Shown here: piece by piece, positions 12,601-21,574 of the stretch
Layout: the number at the start of each line of letters is the position of its first letter
Position numbering within the stretch: the stretch's first letter is position 1
Notes under the pieces: model-generated
Told to the model about the DNA's origin: nothing
The model's input: only the letters and a program-made list of their open reading frames with translations
The model's database searches: none
Assembly: GCA_003640385.1 (NCBI GenBank)
Contig: RCAB01000638.1
Coordinates: 1 to 30,549 of the forward strand
Reading direction: 5' to 3'
Length of the DNA stretch: 30,549 nucleotides
From: Setaria digitata
Taxonomy: Eukaryota; Nematoda; Chromadorea; Rhabditida; Setariidae
Program-made: the position numbers and the translations under genes

Positions 12601-15600
12601 AAAACTTTCTTTCTTTTTTTAATGCGTGATGCATTATCGAGAACTTAACGTCGACATTTGTTTCATATCCAAAACGATAAACCCAAATTTTAATGTTTTA
12701 TTTTAATTGCTAAAATTGGGATTTTAACATATATGGTTTGATTTTTACGAAGTTAATTTTGATCGTTTAAAATTTTTCTAATTTTTTCAAATCATTTTCA
12801 CATTTTTCTCTATAAATTATGCAGCTCATTTTTTTCTTTTTTTGCTTTCTCTTCAGTCAGCAATGCACATTACTTTTTGGCTCCTGGGCTCATTCAAATG
12901 ATTCCATCAAATATGCTTTGTATTCAAAAGATCTTAGTTTGATTGATTTCTATGATAATCAAGAATGGCAATTGGATTCGGTTTGTATCTTTATGAAATG
13001 CTTCTTTTTTTAAATCACTGATCGTTTTACTTACTATTAGCTACTTTTAAAAATTAAAAGGTTTTTGAAAATTTTTTTTCTTTTCTTCTTCAATCAATTT
13101 CTTTTTTCTTTTTTCTTTCTCTTAATTTTTTCTTTTTTTGCAATAGTATTAATGGTATTTTACAAATTCAACAATTATTTCTGAAACGACTTCTTGCTAG
13201 CGAGACTTTATTGATATCATAAATTTGTTACTGTAATTATTTTTATTAATCGTTATTGTTATTACATATTATCATATGTCTAAGTCCTTTTCTGTTGATG
13301 TCAATCGCAAAATGAGCTTTCGCAGCTTGCTGGGCTCAGCAATAATAGCTCAGTTTTCTCTAACGCAAAAGTTATCAGCACGTTGATGTTGATAAGCGCT
13401 GTCAATTTTTAAGAGTCATAGTCAAATTATATCTGATAGTTTCCTTTACGATTACTTGGATCCGCCACTGTTCTGGGAAATGATCATTATGGATCTTGTA
13501 CTAATTCGACAAAGCTTCTACTACGGTATTTAATTTTATTAACATTAGCTCATCTAAATTTCAACAAAAAAATTCCTTTACACAGAAAAAAAATTTAATA
13601 TTTCAGTTTACTTATTCGCAATGTTTTTGTCATAATTTCGTTTTCTTTTTCTTTTTTCAGTCTTTAACTTAGTTATACCAAGTACAATTATTACATTGGT
13701 AGCTGTTATCGGATTTCACACACCAAGTACAAGTGGTAGAATGAGGTAAAATACCGTTTAATCAAGTCGTTAATAGAAAAAAAATTACAAATATTCAATT
13801 TAACATTAAAAGACAAGTGATTTACTTTTTTAACGAGAATAAAGATATCCTTATGGCAGATTTTTTGATTATCCAATTACAGAGATGCGAAATTCAGACT
13901 TGGCATAATGACACTAATGAGTATGAGTGTGATATTGCTTGCAATTGTTGAGGATATGCCCAAATTTAGCATGTCAAGTTCTCGAAAAGGACGTGGCTCC
14001 TTTTCTGGCATTCCGCTAATTGGTTATCATTTTTTTTTTCTTTCCTACTACTCTGATATTGTCATAAGTTCAAAGGAAACAAAACTTGGCTCAGCTGATA
14101 AAAGATTTCAAATATTTGAAGTCCAAATACAATTTTCACTTTGGCACTTTTGTGTGATAAGTGCAATCATTATTTGATAGTTATGAAGTACAAAGTATAG
14201 TGATCCTTTTGGCAAATTAATTAAATGACGAAACTTCTCAAACATTACAAATCTTCGTTTGAAATTATGAGCATAATTAGGCAAGGAGCATAAAATAGAA
14301 AGATGAAAAAGTGAATGAAAATCACTGATCAATTAATGATATAAATTCAAGAAGACTGAAGATCCACTTGTTATATAAAATTTTACAAGTAAAAGAAATA
14401 GGTGGAAAAATTGAAAAGAAGGAAAAAGAAAAATCAGGAAAGAAATAAAATTTGAAGTGGAAGTAGACTGCAACACTTAATGAACATGCATTGTCAAGTT
14501 TTATTTTTAATTTCTTTTTTTCTTTTTTTGCAATAATTTTAAATTATGCAGTAATGAACTGCAAGAAAAAAAATTTCATCATTCATTTTCCTTTCTTTGG
14601 GCAAATTATAAGTCAATAATCTTGCAAAAATTGTTACATTGAGTTAGTTTTAATTTTACATTAATATTATATTAATTATTTTCATTTACCACTCACCAAA
14701 TTTTCCACTATAAGCTATTTTTCCATTAAAAGTCCTTATTTTGTAATGGGATTTGCTAAATACTAAAAAATTTTTCCCCGAAAGTAAAAATNTTTGCAAA
14801 AATTGTTACATTGAGTTAGTTTTAATTTTACATTAATGTTATATTAATTATTTTCATTTACCACTCACGAAATTTTCCACTATAAGCTATTTTTCCATTA
14901 AAAGTCCTTATTTTGTAATGGGATTTGCTAAATACTAAAAAATTTTTCCCCGAAAGTAAAAATGAAGGAATTGGCTGAATTCTAGGTCTATATTACTTTA
15001 TTTTGCTGGCAATAATTGGCTCATCAACAGTTACCACATCAATGTTCGTGTTTTTGGAAAAAGATTTAAGGCGTAAAAATCAGATACCATGGTATTTACA
15101 CTGGCTATCATTCGATATAAATACGGGTTTTTTACGGTAATATTTTTGAAGTTTCTAAATAAAAAGTGAAATGCTATTTGACTAGAAATAAAAATCAATA
15201 ATAATCTTTCAGTTACTGTTGCATTTTGCTACTTAAACCGGCATATTTTACCATTGTACTAATTTCAATAAATTAAATTTATACACATTTTAGATCCATC
15301 CCTTCGAATGATATCGACAAACGACTTATCGTGAATGTTAGTTGAAATTTAATTACGAAGCACTTTATTTTTGAAATGCTAAATAATCTTCATCAAGTGG
15401 TGCATGATCCTGAGTGATTTAACAGACTTAATATTTTAGTAATTCTACTTGAAAATTTTCATTTAGTTCATCCTTAACTGGTTTTAGCATAGACGATTCG
15501 AAAATACTGCTCGTATGATTAGGTCAATTTTTTCGCAAAAAATGCATATTTTCATCTGCTTGCGATGTTAATTTCAATGAGTATGCATGATTAATTAATA

Positions 15601-16330
15601 TAAAATATTAAATCACGTTATAGAATGATTCAGCGAGACTCTCGCCACCAGCGATACTCAGGGGACGTTTCGGAATAACATCAAATCTTATGACAGACTA
15701 TGATAATATTGAACAAGTGTGCAGTCCATCATGGGAATATTTGATTGATTCAATGAGAAATATCGAAAAGTCTGTCAATGCAATACGGTTTGCTTACTAT
15801 ATCATTTTTTTATCTAAAGCCAGAAAATTACATCAAACTGTGATGTAAAGTGCTATGACGAATTATGTCTTTAATTACAAAAGTCATTATGAAATTATAT
15901 TACTAACGAAAACAGTGTAGCTTTGGTATTCTAATTTGCATCGCCATTTCCACATTTCCGAATTATTTCAAAAAACAAAAGAAAAAAAAAGAAAATCTGA
16001 TATGTCGGATTTTTTTTTGAGAGTTCTGAAATTGCTAAAATATAACGTTTTACGCGATTTGCCTGCATTTACTTAATTACTTGCACTGCCAATTACAGCG
16101 CGGAAATGACCCAGCTTGTGCCACAAGATAATTTGCAAAACAAATGGCAGCGAGTGATCCGACGATTAGAAATTATTTCACTATCATTTTATGTTTTATT
16201 GGTTGCTGTAACTGTATTCCTCTTCTTTTATCACGACTGGTATTGTGCAATTGGACATAGCCCATGTGGTCAAGCTAACCTCAAATGCCCATGGATGAAA
16301 ACTACCCCAACACACCAGACATGTTTCTAA
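617..16330 (+). CDS. nicotinic acetylcholine receptor-like Cys-loop channel subunit (12 exons)
   Basis: Exons: 617-904, 1885-1929, 11552-11661, 12303-12440, 12857-12984, 13440-13526, 13661-13745, 13883-14022, 14986-15136, 15294-15336, 15624-15787, 16099-16330; total 1611 nt, 536 aa. Seen: hydrophobic N-terminal signal; loop A WIPEFSLYY; Cys-loop C-KLDVKFFPFDIQQ-C (13 residues between cysteines) formed across the 12440/12857 junction; FGSW loop B; M1 after the FYYVFNLVIPS stretch; M2 KFRLGIMTLMSMSVILLAIVEDMP; M3; a cytoplasmic loop with an amphipathic MRNIEKSV helix; M4; short Cys-containing tail. Membership of the pentameric cation-channel family is clear. Oddities: no YxCC in loop C (non-alpha), Ser where loop D normally has Trp, Arg at M2 2', and a long basic M2-M3 loop. 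The junction 12984/13440 is uncertain: donors at 12981 or 12985 and acceptors at 13414, 13416 or 13440 compete, and a small exon could be missing. The start could also be Met11 or Met16. Exact subunit group not recognised. Confidence 0.88.
905..1884 (+). other. first intron of the receptor gene
   Basis: Runs from GTAAGA at 905 to TTTTAG at 1884. It is AT-rich with long A and T runs and no second gene. The neighbouring 45-nt exon 1885-1929 fits the gap between the N-terminal helix and the loop D/beta-2 region and keeps phase 0 on both sides. Confidence 0.7.
1963..7785 (-). CDS. secreted EGF-like / ShKT / nitrobindin-like (THAP4 beta-barrel) protein, nested in receptor intron
   Basis: Seven minus-strand exons: 7785-7701, 6912-6793, 6393-6259, 4563-4386, 4222-4074, 2889-2786, 2094-1963; about 300 aa, all phases match. 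Exon 1 gives a signal-peptide-like start (MIYQRLVIVIV). Exon 2 is one EGF-like domain with cysteine spacing C-7-C-5-C-8-C-1-C-8-C. Exon 3 is one ShKT domain, C-6-C-8-C-13-C-3-C-2-C, read from the cysteine pattern. Exons 4-7 resemble the nitrobindin/THAP4 C-terminal beta-barrel: PISWIIGRW matches the family's P-L-x-W-x-x-G-x-W opening, YNEVGFMTGKP the E-x-GF strand, and VSNTGIITIEEG the P-TG-x-x-x-x-EEG strand, the last made by joining 4074 to 2889. Known: nitrobindins bind ferric heme through a C-terminal His. Here the last exon (SRRIFKLKN...IKRYRRT) has no His, so heme binding is doubtful. The ShKT exon acceptor (TTGAG) is weak. The whole gene sits antisense inside the 1930-11551 intron. Confidence 0.78.
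7786..7800 (-). promoter_or_regulatory. candidate spliced-leader/5' splice acceptor before nested gene
   Basis: On the minus strand, TTTACAG ends at 7796 and leaves a 10-nt leader before the ATG at 7785. This is the layout typical of nematode trans-splice acceptors, but a cis acceptor from an unseen 5' UTR exon would look the same. Confidence 0.35.
8240..8430. repeat. degenerate interspersed direct repeat (GCCAAGTGATATGA)
   Basis: Six drifting copies of a GAAAGCCAAGTGATATGA word begin near 8256, 8293, 8320, 8350, 8375 and 8405, spaced 25-37 bp apart. Internal copies are diverged. It lies in the large receptor intron, upstream of the nested gene. No coding sequence is apparent. Confidence 0.6.
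8630..8990. repeat. degenerate repeat array (GAAAATACGAARC / ACGTAATGT)
   Basis: Words such as TTGAAAATACGAAGCA and AACGTAATGTC recur in drifting order (for example near 8650, 8665, 8770, 8835 and 8955). The array creates a 76-codon open frame on the minus strand (8852-8622), but its composition follows the repeat and it matches no family, so I do not call it a gene. Confidence 0.55.
9468..9667. other. assembly gap (N at 9567) flanked by ~100-bp direct copies
   Basis: The 99 bp at 9468-9566 recur at 9568-9667 with a one-base indel (GCATGATG against GCATGCATG), separated only by one N at 9567. This is the signature of two overlapping contig ends joined without merging, not a biological tandem duplication. 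Confidence 0.85.
10090..10277 (+). other. purine-rich (G/A) stretch
   Basis: About 190 bp strongly biased to purines on the plus strand, with unusual G content for this window (GCGGGGGAAAAGGACGGG, GAAGAAGAGCGG). It abuts the left arm of the inverted repeat at 10278. No coding evidence; the minus-strand open frame here is only the antisense of purines. Confidence 0.55.
10278..10586. repeat. foldback / MITE-like element with 32-bp inverted ends
   Basis: 10278-10309 (starting TTTGACATTGCTCATTAA) is the exact reverse complement of 10555-10586 (ending GAGCAATGTCAAA). The 245-bp interior is AT-rich with no ORF. Perfect 32-bp terminal inverted repeats around a short noncoding core fit a non-autonomous DNA transposon. 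I could not find a clear target-site duplication, so a simple inverted duplication is also possible. Confidence 0.6.
11844..12200. repeat. 38-bp minisatellite built from two 19-bp half units
   Basis: About nine to ten copies with period 38 lie in the receptor intron 11662-12302. Each unit is two related 19-mers, CATTTTCATATAATACGTT and CATTTTAGTAAAATACGTG, so the array has an older 19-bp period and a younger 38-bp one. Copies differ by a few bases (TAGTAAAA against CAATAGAA), and both ends decay into partial units. Confidence 0.85.
14622..14963. other. assembly gap (N at 14792) flanked by 170-bp direct copies
   Basis: 14622-14791 and 14794-14963 are the same 170 bp with two visible substitutions (TTAATATTAT/TTAATGTTAT and CTCACCAAA/CTCACGAAA). 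They are separated by a single N. The site is inside the receptor intron 14023-14985, so the coding model is unaffected. Confidence 0.88.
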
Positions 16331-16549
16331 ACTTATGATCCTGATTTGAATTTTAGAAACTTTTTTTGTAACGATACTTTTCCATCCCGTTTCAAACCTC
16401 AAAACCAAGACTTTGAAATAACTGATTAACCCATTTAGCAATATTCAAAGTTGACGGTTACTAAAAAGTTGCAATGTTTGGATATCTATACAACTGGTGT
16501 TTCATCACTTTGATACTTTTTAAAGTAATGCTGCGAATATGTTTCAACC

Positions 16550-16555
16550 AATAAA
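16550..16555 (+). terminator. polyadenylation signal, receptor gene
   Basis: A canonical AATAAA, the first one seen downstream of the receptor stop codon at 16330. Confidence 0.55.
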
Positions 16556-16660
16556 ATTTTTCATCACATCTCTTCGTCCTACGTATTAAAATAACTGTAC
16601 GTAAGTTGTGTGTAAACAGCGGTAAGCAGTAGCTATGCTCTAAAGATTATCAGCATGCAA

Positions 16661-16666
16661 TTTATT
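16661..16666 (-). terminator. polyadenylation signal, eL38 gene
   Basis: AATAAA on the minus strand, about 140 nt past the eL38 stop at 16807. Confidence 0.55.
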
Positions 16667-16806
16667 TGTCAAGTAGGAGAAGCTAGCCACTGTGTGAAAT
16701 TTCAACTAATTCACGAGACATTTATCCAATCCGTGCGTAACAACTCATATGCAATCTAAATTAACATACCAAACAGAAACTGGAGTCAAAAAGAGAATCA
16801 TATCCA

Positions 16807-17523
16807 TTACTTCAATTCTTTTACTTGAAGACCTGGCGGCAATGACTGCTTCAACTTTTCAGCCTTTTCCTTATCCTGAAAAAAAAAATTTCCTACACCT
16901 ATCTAGAAATCATCTTTCCTTAACAACTGAGTTGACTACTAGGTGTAACTTAACATCATTCAAGCAAAGCTTCAAAACTGGCTTCCTTCTTCCACGATTA
17001 ATCATATTAATGACTTCCACAAGTATTGTTTACTTTCAAAATAAGAAAAGGACCTCCTCGGCTTCAATCTACAGAATAGCCAGGACTATAATGGAAAATG
17101 AAGGAGATATAATTAAGAATAGGATCAGTTTTCAACTACAGATCCAATATCTACAAAACTAAAAGCAAAAAAAAAACAAATCTAAAAAATGATTATGATT
17201 TTATTCATTTACCTGGATAACAAGGGTGTAAAGATATTTGCTACATCGCACTTTGAACTTCACATTATCCGGGTTCTTCTTAATTTTGACTGATTTTGCA
17301 TCCTTCCTTCGAGCAGTCATCAGGAATTCTTTGATCTCTGTTATCTGACGTGGCATTTCTGGNCGTATTATTCATTTACCTGGATAACAAGGGTGTAAAG
17401 ATATTTGCTACATCGCACCTTGAACTTCACATTATCCGGGTTCTTCTTAATTTTGACTGATTTTGCATCCTTCCTTCGAGCAGTCATCAGGAATTCTTTG
17501 ATCTCTGTTATCTGACGTGGCAT
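16807..17523 (-). CDS. rpl-38: 60S ribosomal protein eL38 (RPL38)
   Basis: Two coding exons on the minus strand: 17523-17380 (48 codons, [12 protein letters not shown]...YLYTLVIQ) and 16875-16807 ([20 protein letters not shown]...), joined at GTAAAT/TTTCAG in phase 0. The 70-aa product has the normal length and nearly the whole conserved sequence of eL38, a small basic protein of the large ribosomal subunit, so identification is firm. A second copy of the first coding exon (17356-17213) lies inside the apparent intron. It differs by one silent change (AAA/AAG Lys) and sits beside the N at 17363, so I treat it as an assembly duplicate. Either copy splices correctly to exon 2. The ATG is preceded by TTTCCAG-AA, a typical trans-splice acceptor. 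Confidence 0.97.
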
Positions 17524-17529
17524 TTCTGG
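17201..17529. other. assembly gap (N at 17363) duplicating eL38 exon 1
   Basis: 17201-17362 and 17368-17529 are identical over 162 bp except for one base (CACTTTG against CACCTTG). Both contain the complete first coding exon plus its donor site. Only one copy keeps the upstream acceptor sequence. A single N lies between them. Best read as overlapping allelic contig ends. Confidence 0.88.
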
Positions 17530-17540
17530 AAATATTCTAT
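17524..17540 (-). promoter_or_regulatory. candidate spliced-leader acceptor of eL38
   Basis: On the minus strand ATATTTCCAG is followed by AA and then the ATG. A 2-nt leader after a good acceptor is usual for trans-spliced nematode ribosomal-protein mRNAs. Confidence 0.5.
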
Positions 17541-18818
17541 TAAAAAAAAATGAAAAATTACTATTGCAAAGTTAGGGGATGAAATGCAATTCTCAAGGCA
17601 TTCATAAATTGAAATAATTAAATTTGAAACATCGGCTGAGGTATAGATATGGTGTTACCTAATCACAGGAAATACTCTTGCTGAAACATGAAAAATTTCG
17701 CATACATAACTGGAGAAATTTTCTCTCATTTGCCTTACTTGAAGCGCAATTCGGCTCTAATGAGCATTCAAACTAGTGATTTCAAATCTTAGCCCCATTT
17801 CTTCGAGAACATTCAAGTCATCATTGCAGCGATACACTGATGATTACCTTCCCTTCCTAATCCGGAACAGAACCATCACTATCCGGATCACATTAAGTCT
17901 GCCAGTCTCCGGTCCGTCCCATAATACCTAACAAGCCACACTACACCTTACTCGTACGCACTAACGCTCTGGCCCAAAATGTATTTGTTGGCACGTACAG
18001 ATGGATGGTGACGTATGTACGAAGTTTGAGCGTAGGTCGCGACGGGGAGGGATTTTCAAGCGTAAATTATCGCTTCAAATTTATATTTTTTTTTTTTTTG
18101 TGAAGTTTTTGTAGTTTGAGGGATTTTTGAGCTCTTTTGGCTATCGGTTTCTCGTTAGTTTTCTTCTGGGAATTCTTGGTGTATTCGGGAATTTCCCGTA
18201 GTCAGCGGGAATCTTACTGAAAAGAGATTAGGAGAAATACCCACACAATCATCCATTACTATTAACCATTAAATCTATGATTTGATTTTGACACTATTTC
18301 CTGTACTAGTCGTAATTTTGGTTTGTGAAATACAGCTATTCGGTTTACCTGTTCAGTTGGAGAAGTTTGGAATAGTCTGGTCATCTTGTTTCTGGACATA
18401 TCGTACCAAGTACGTATATAAAGAGATTAGAAGATATTGTTTATTGGGGAGGTTTAAGCATATAAGGAGAAATAGTTACAAACTGGAGTTGAAAAATGTA
18501 TTCACTTGTTGTCACCATTGTTAGTAAATGGATCCCTTAAATGATTACTAACATATAAGTAAATAGGCTCATATATATTGAATGTGTGCTGCATTTTATT
18601 AAAGCACTTGGTTCAAGTTACTTAAATGTTGTTTCCTTTCTCACTTTCTTTATGACAGGATTATTTTATATGTTAATATTATCTTTACATAAAACCTGCA
18701 TGATATGTGGAAAGGGCGCGTAAAATGTATAAAAGATCTTGTTTTTCTTTAATATGAAACAGACTTTAGTTCGTATTATTATCATTGGAAGGGCTCGATT
18801 GGATTAAAGTTCTGCCGT
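17541..18818. promoter_or_regulatory. divergent promoter region between eL38 and borealin-like genes
   Basis: About 1.3 kb separates the two start codons, which point away from each other. The part near 17830-18060 has clearly more G+C than the surroundings (for example GTCGCGACGGGGAGGG at about 18035), unlike the AT-rich introns, as expected for a housekeeping promoter. An 80-codon open frame at 18282-18524 has no splice or family support. No specific transcription-factor site can be claimed. Confidence 0.45.
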
Positions 18819-20587
18819 ATGGCGCAATCCGACAATATATTGACACGGATTCAAGACTGGAAGACGAATTTCGAGAAGCAAGGTGGTTGCTTCAACAATA
18901 ATGTTGATTACTTAAAACTTTCCTTACTGACAGAGAATGAATTTCACTAGTAACCTAACTGGAAATTAATGGTTCAGGTAAAGTAGTCTTTGGTTGGTTT
19001 ATGTATATCGGAATTATTGCAGTTTATAATCATTTTTATAGGTGAAGCAAAATTAGCAGAAATCCGGCAGCTTATTGATGTAAATAATGTTCTTGAAACG
19101 TATTTCCGAGAAATTGATCGGCTGCCTGAAGTGAGTAATTTCCCGTTCTCTTTCCATTAAATATTAATCAGTCGGTTCCTTAAAGAAGCCTGAACACACA
19201 TATTTTGGTAGAACAGATTTTATTGCAGGCTCTTTTGTTTGTTGATTTTAACTTATGATCTGTCTTTAGCTGCCTAATCAAAACTTTATGGAAATGTTTT
19301 CAGGTTTCGCTAAATGCTGCCCCCTCATTTTTTGTTGTCATGTAGCAATTATATTCCCAAAACAGTTTTTTGTGTACTAGAGCTTAGAGAAGTGGGAAAA
19401 AGGAAGTGGCAAACGTATTAGGCCAAATTGTTCTTATTAACTTTCAGAAACTCCGCAAGAGCAGTCTCTACGAATTCATTGCAACATGTGAAGACACCGG
19501 TGATTTTGTTTTTTCAAATTTAAAAAAATAATTTTTGAATTCATAGGGAGTTTTTAAAACATTCGAACATTTTAGATTTTCGAACTACTTCGTTAGTGGA
19601 TAAATTTAATACCTTTGAATTACCCCTGGCCTCTTTCAGATGCTATTGTCAACGAACCTATTGGTGAGCCGAGTATTAGTTTAGAAATGGAAAACAAATT
19701 CAGTATGGGACAGAAATCGAATGCTTGGACGAATCGACTCAGAGCACCACGAAAATTGCTTTCCGAATCTTGCACACGTTCAAATATGAAAACTCCAGCG
19801 TGGGTTTTCTTTCTAAATTTCTTCCAGCTTTTCTGATTCCTGTGATAAGATTGCCTATTTTCCCAGAAAAAAATTTTTCTGATATGCTTATTTGTTCCAT
19901 AAAAGGACGGCTGTATAGAGGCAGGTCAATTCCATGACAACTTTTTTATCCTTCGGAGAAGGATGTACTTATTCTTTTCATCAATTTATTGCTTTGATTT
20001 AGGTGTACAAATTCCAAACCTATTATATTAAGAACGCCCGCTGGAAATGTTCGCTTACCACACGCTATAACACCAAAAGTGCAGGATGGGTAAGTGAAAT
20101 ATCTTTCAAGGCATGAATGATACCTTTCAAAACGTGAAAATAAATTATCTTATATCGTATTATAAGTCCGTGACTCTCAGCGTTGAAGAAAAATTTTCTT
20201 TTCACTCTTGCAGTGATTAAATGATAAGTCCAAATTTCAAATTTTAGTGATGATGTTAAGTTCCGGACTTTACGTCGAGAGGAAGTGGCTTTCTCAGTTG
20301 CTGGCACACCAGTAATCGCAGGAAACGAGATAGAAGGCGATGAAAACGTCTTTCTCGTCAACGAGGTTTTTTTCAGGATTTTGAATTTGATGTTCTGGAA
20401 TTTTTACATTGAAACTGAGGTGCTATTTTTCAGTGTGTTTGTGTGTGTGTTTTTTTTCTAAGTCGTGATTTTTCAGTTGCTTCATGCGAAAGATGAGGAA
20501 TTAACTCCCCAAACTCGAAATGTTGTACAAGGGATGAAACGACTGATTGGCCGAATCCGAACTAGTGAAGTTCCTGAACATTTCTAG
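18819..20587 (+). CDS. CDCA8: borealin-like chromosomal passenger complex subunit
   Basis: Seven exons: 18819-18882, 19042-19130, 19448-19499, 19640-19799, 20003-20089, 20248-20365, 20477-20587; 226 aa, all phases agree. Residues 1-70 form a helical N-terminus in which the stretch ending REIDRLPEKLRKSSLYEFI parallels the borealin segment around its RLP-ALR-x-x-x-WLDYF motif, the part that bundles with survivin and INCENP. A polar basic linker with TPA and RTPAGNVRLP elements follows. The C-terminal 90 residues resemble the borealin dimerisation domain: RREEVAFSVAGTPV, an acidic turn and VFLVNE strand, then a closing helix. Known role: borealin, with Aurora B, INCENP and survivin, targets the complex to centromeres; the C. 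elegans counterpart CSC-1 is divergent and about 250 aa. Exon 1 uses a GTGGTT donor chosen for phase. Identification rests on pattern memory, not a search. Confidence 0.72.
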
Positions 20588-21574
20588 ATCACTGTATTTC
20601 CATTTACTGACCTTGAAGTTCTTTCTGTCAGGAAAACTTATTTTACTTATTAGGGAGTTGTACTGCTGTAACATTAGTGTTGTTTATAAAACTGTGAATG
20701 CTTTAGTATTAAATTATACTTGAGATCATTTATTCAGCGTGTATTACGAAAAATATTACGAATTTGTCATAGTACCCAATCATGTGCTGCAATTATAATT
20801 GGTCTTTAAATATTTCATTCTTTTCCATTTGCTTTATATTTATTAATTCAAATTATCTTTTATAGTTTGGTTTTTTTTTCTATTATATAAATTTATAATT
20901 TAAGCATTATCAAAAAAACAGGGATCCTCTAACGAATATGTGCTTAGACATACTTTGGTATAAATTTTTGCAGTCCTAGGTCCGTTGCGTGATGAATTTA
21001 TTTTTGATTTGAGGTTCTAACTTTACTCAAAGAGTTCGTGTTGTGTTCACTCACTGCTGCGTTACTAAGTTAAAGTGATCCGGTTGGTTTTATTTATTCG
21101 CCTCATCAGTACTTCGAGTTAAATATTATATGTACAATTTTATTGGTGCAGCATTTTCCTGGAATTATCAAGTAATTGAATTTTTTCTTTCTATTTGTGA
21201 GATTAAGAAGTAGGGATATAGAATATGAAGTAGGACTCTTTCGAAATTTTTTGGGATTGTTTGGCTGAAATATTATGATTTGGCATGTTGAATTTTTCTG
21301 TATTTCATTGGCGTTGATAATTCTTCCCACATTTCTTTAATATCCTTTTAGCATTTATATGCTTCTGTTACCGATCTCATAATTTGTATGGCATCGTGAT
21401 CTTATATGTTTGCGGTAAACACGTATAAAATATTTGCATCCTTCGAAGGGCACTATGAACGTTATACATGTTTATATAGCTTTTATGATTCTTCTATTCA
21501 CATTTTCATCTTGGAATTCTGGTTTATGCGTATAGAGTGTTAAATTCCAATGTTTTTTATTTCATAGGTTCGCA
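20588..21574 (+). other. intergenic region, borealin-like to SmD3
   Basis: About 990 bp without a recognisable gene. It ends in TTTTTTATTTCATAG (acceptor AG at 21566-21567) 7 nt before the SmD3 ATG, a good candidate trans-splice or 5' UTR acceptor. ATTAAA-type polyadenylation variants occur near 20706, but no canonical AATAAA stands out soon after the borealin-like stop. Confidence 0.45.

Larger units (their letters stand above)
16331..16806. other. convergent 3' region between receptor and eL38 genes
   Basis: The 476 bp between the two stop codons hold the 3' UTRs of two converging genes. A plus-strand AATAAA lies at 16550-16555, 220 nt after the receptor stop. A minus-strand AATAAA (TTTATT on plus) lies at 16661-16666, about 140 nt after the eL38 stop. 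The 3' ends probably do not overlap. Confidence 0.6.

Noticed and set aside
16749..17162. 137-codon plus-strand open frame
   Set aside because: It is antisense to eL38 exon 2 and its flanks; the minus strand carries a clearly conserved ribosomal protein there.
18282..18524. 80-codon plus-strand frame with hydrophobic start
   Set aside because: It lies in the divergent promoter region, with no splice partners, family resemblance or polyA context; likely chance.
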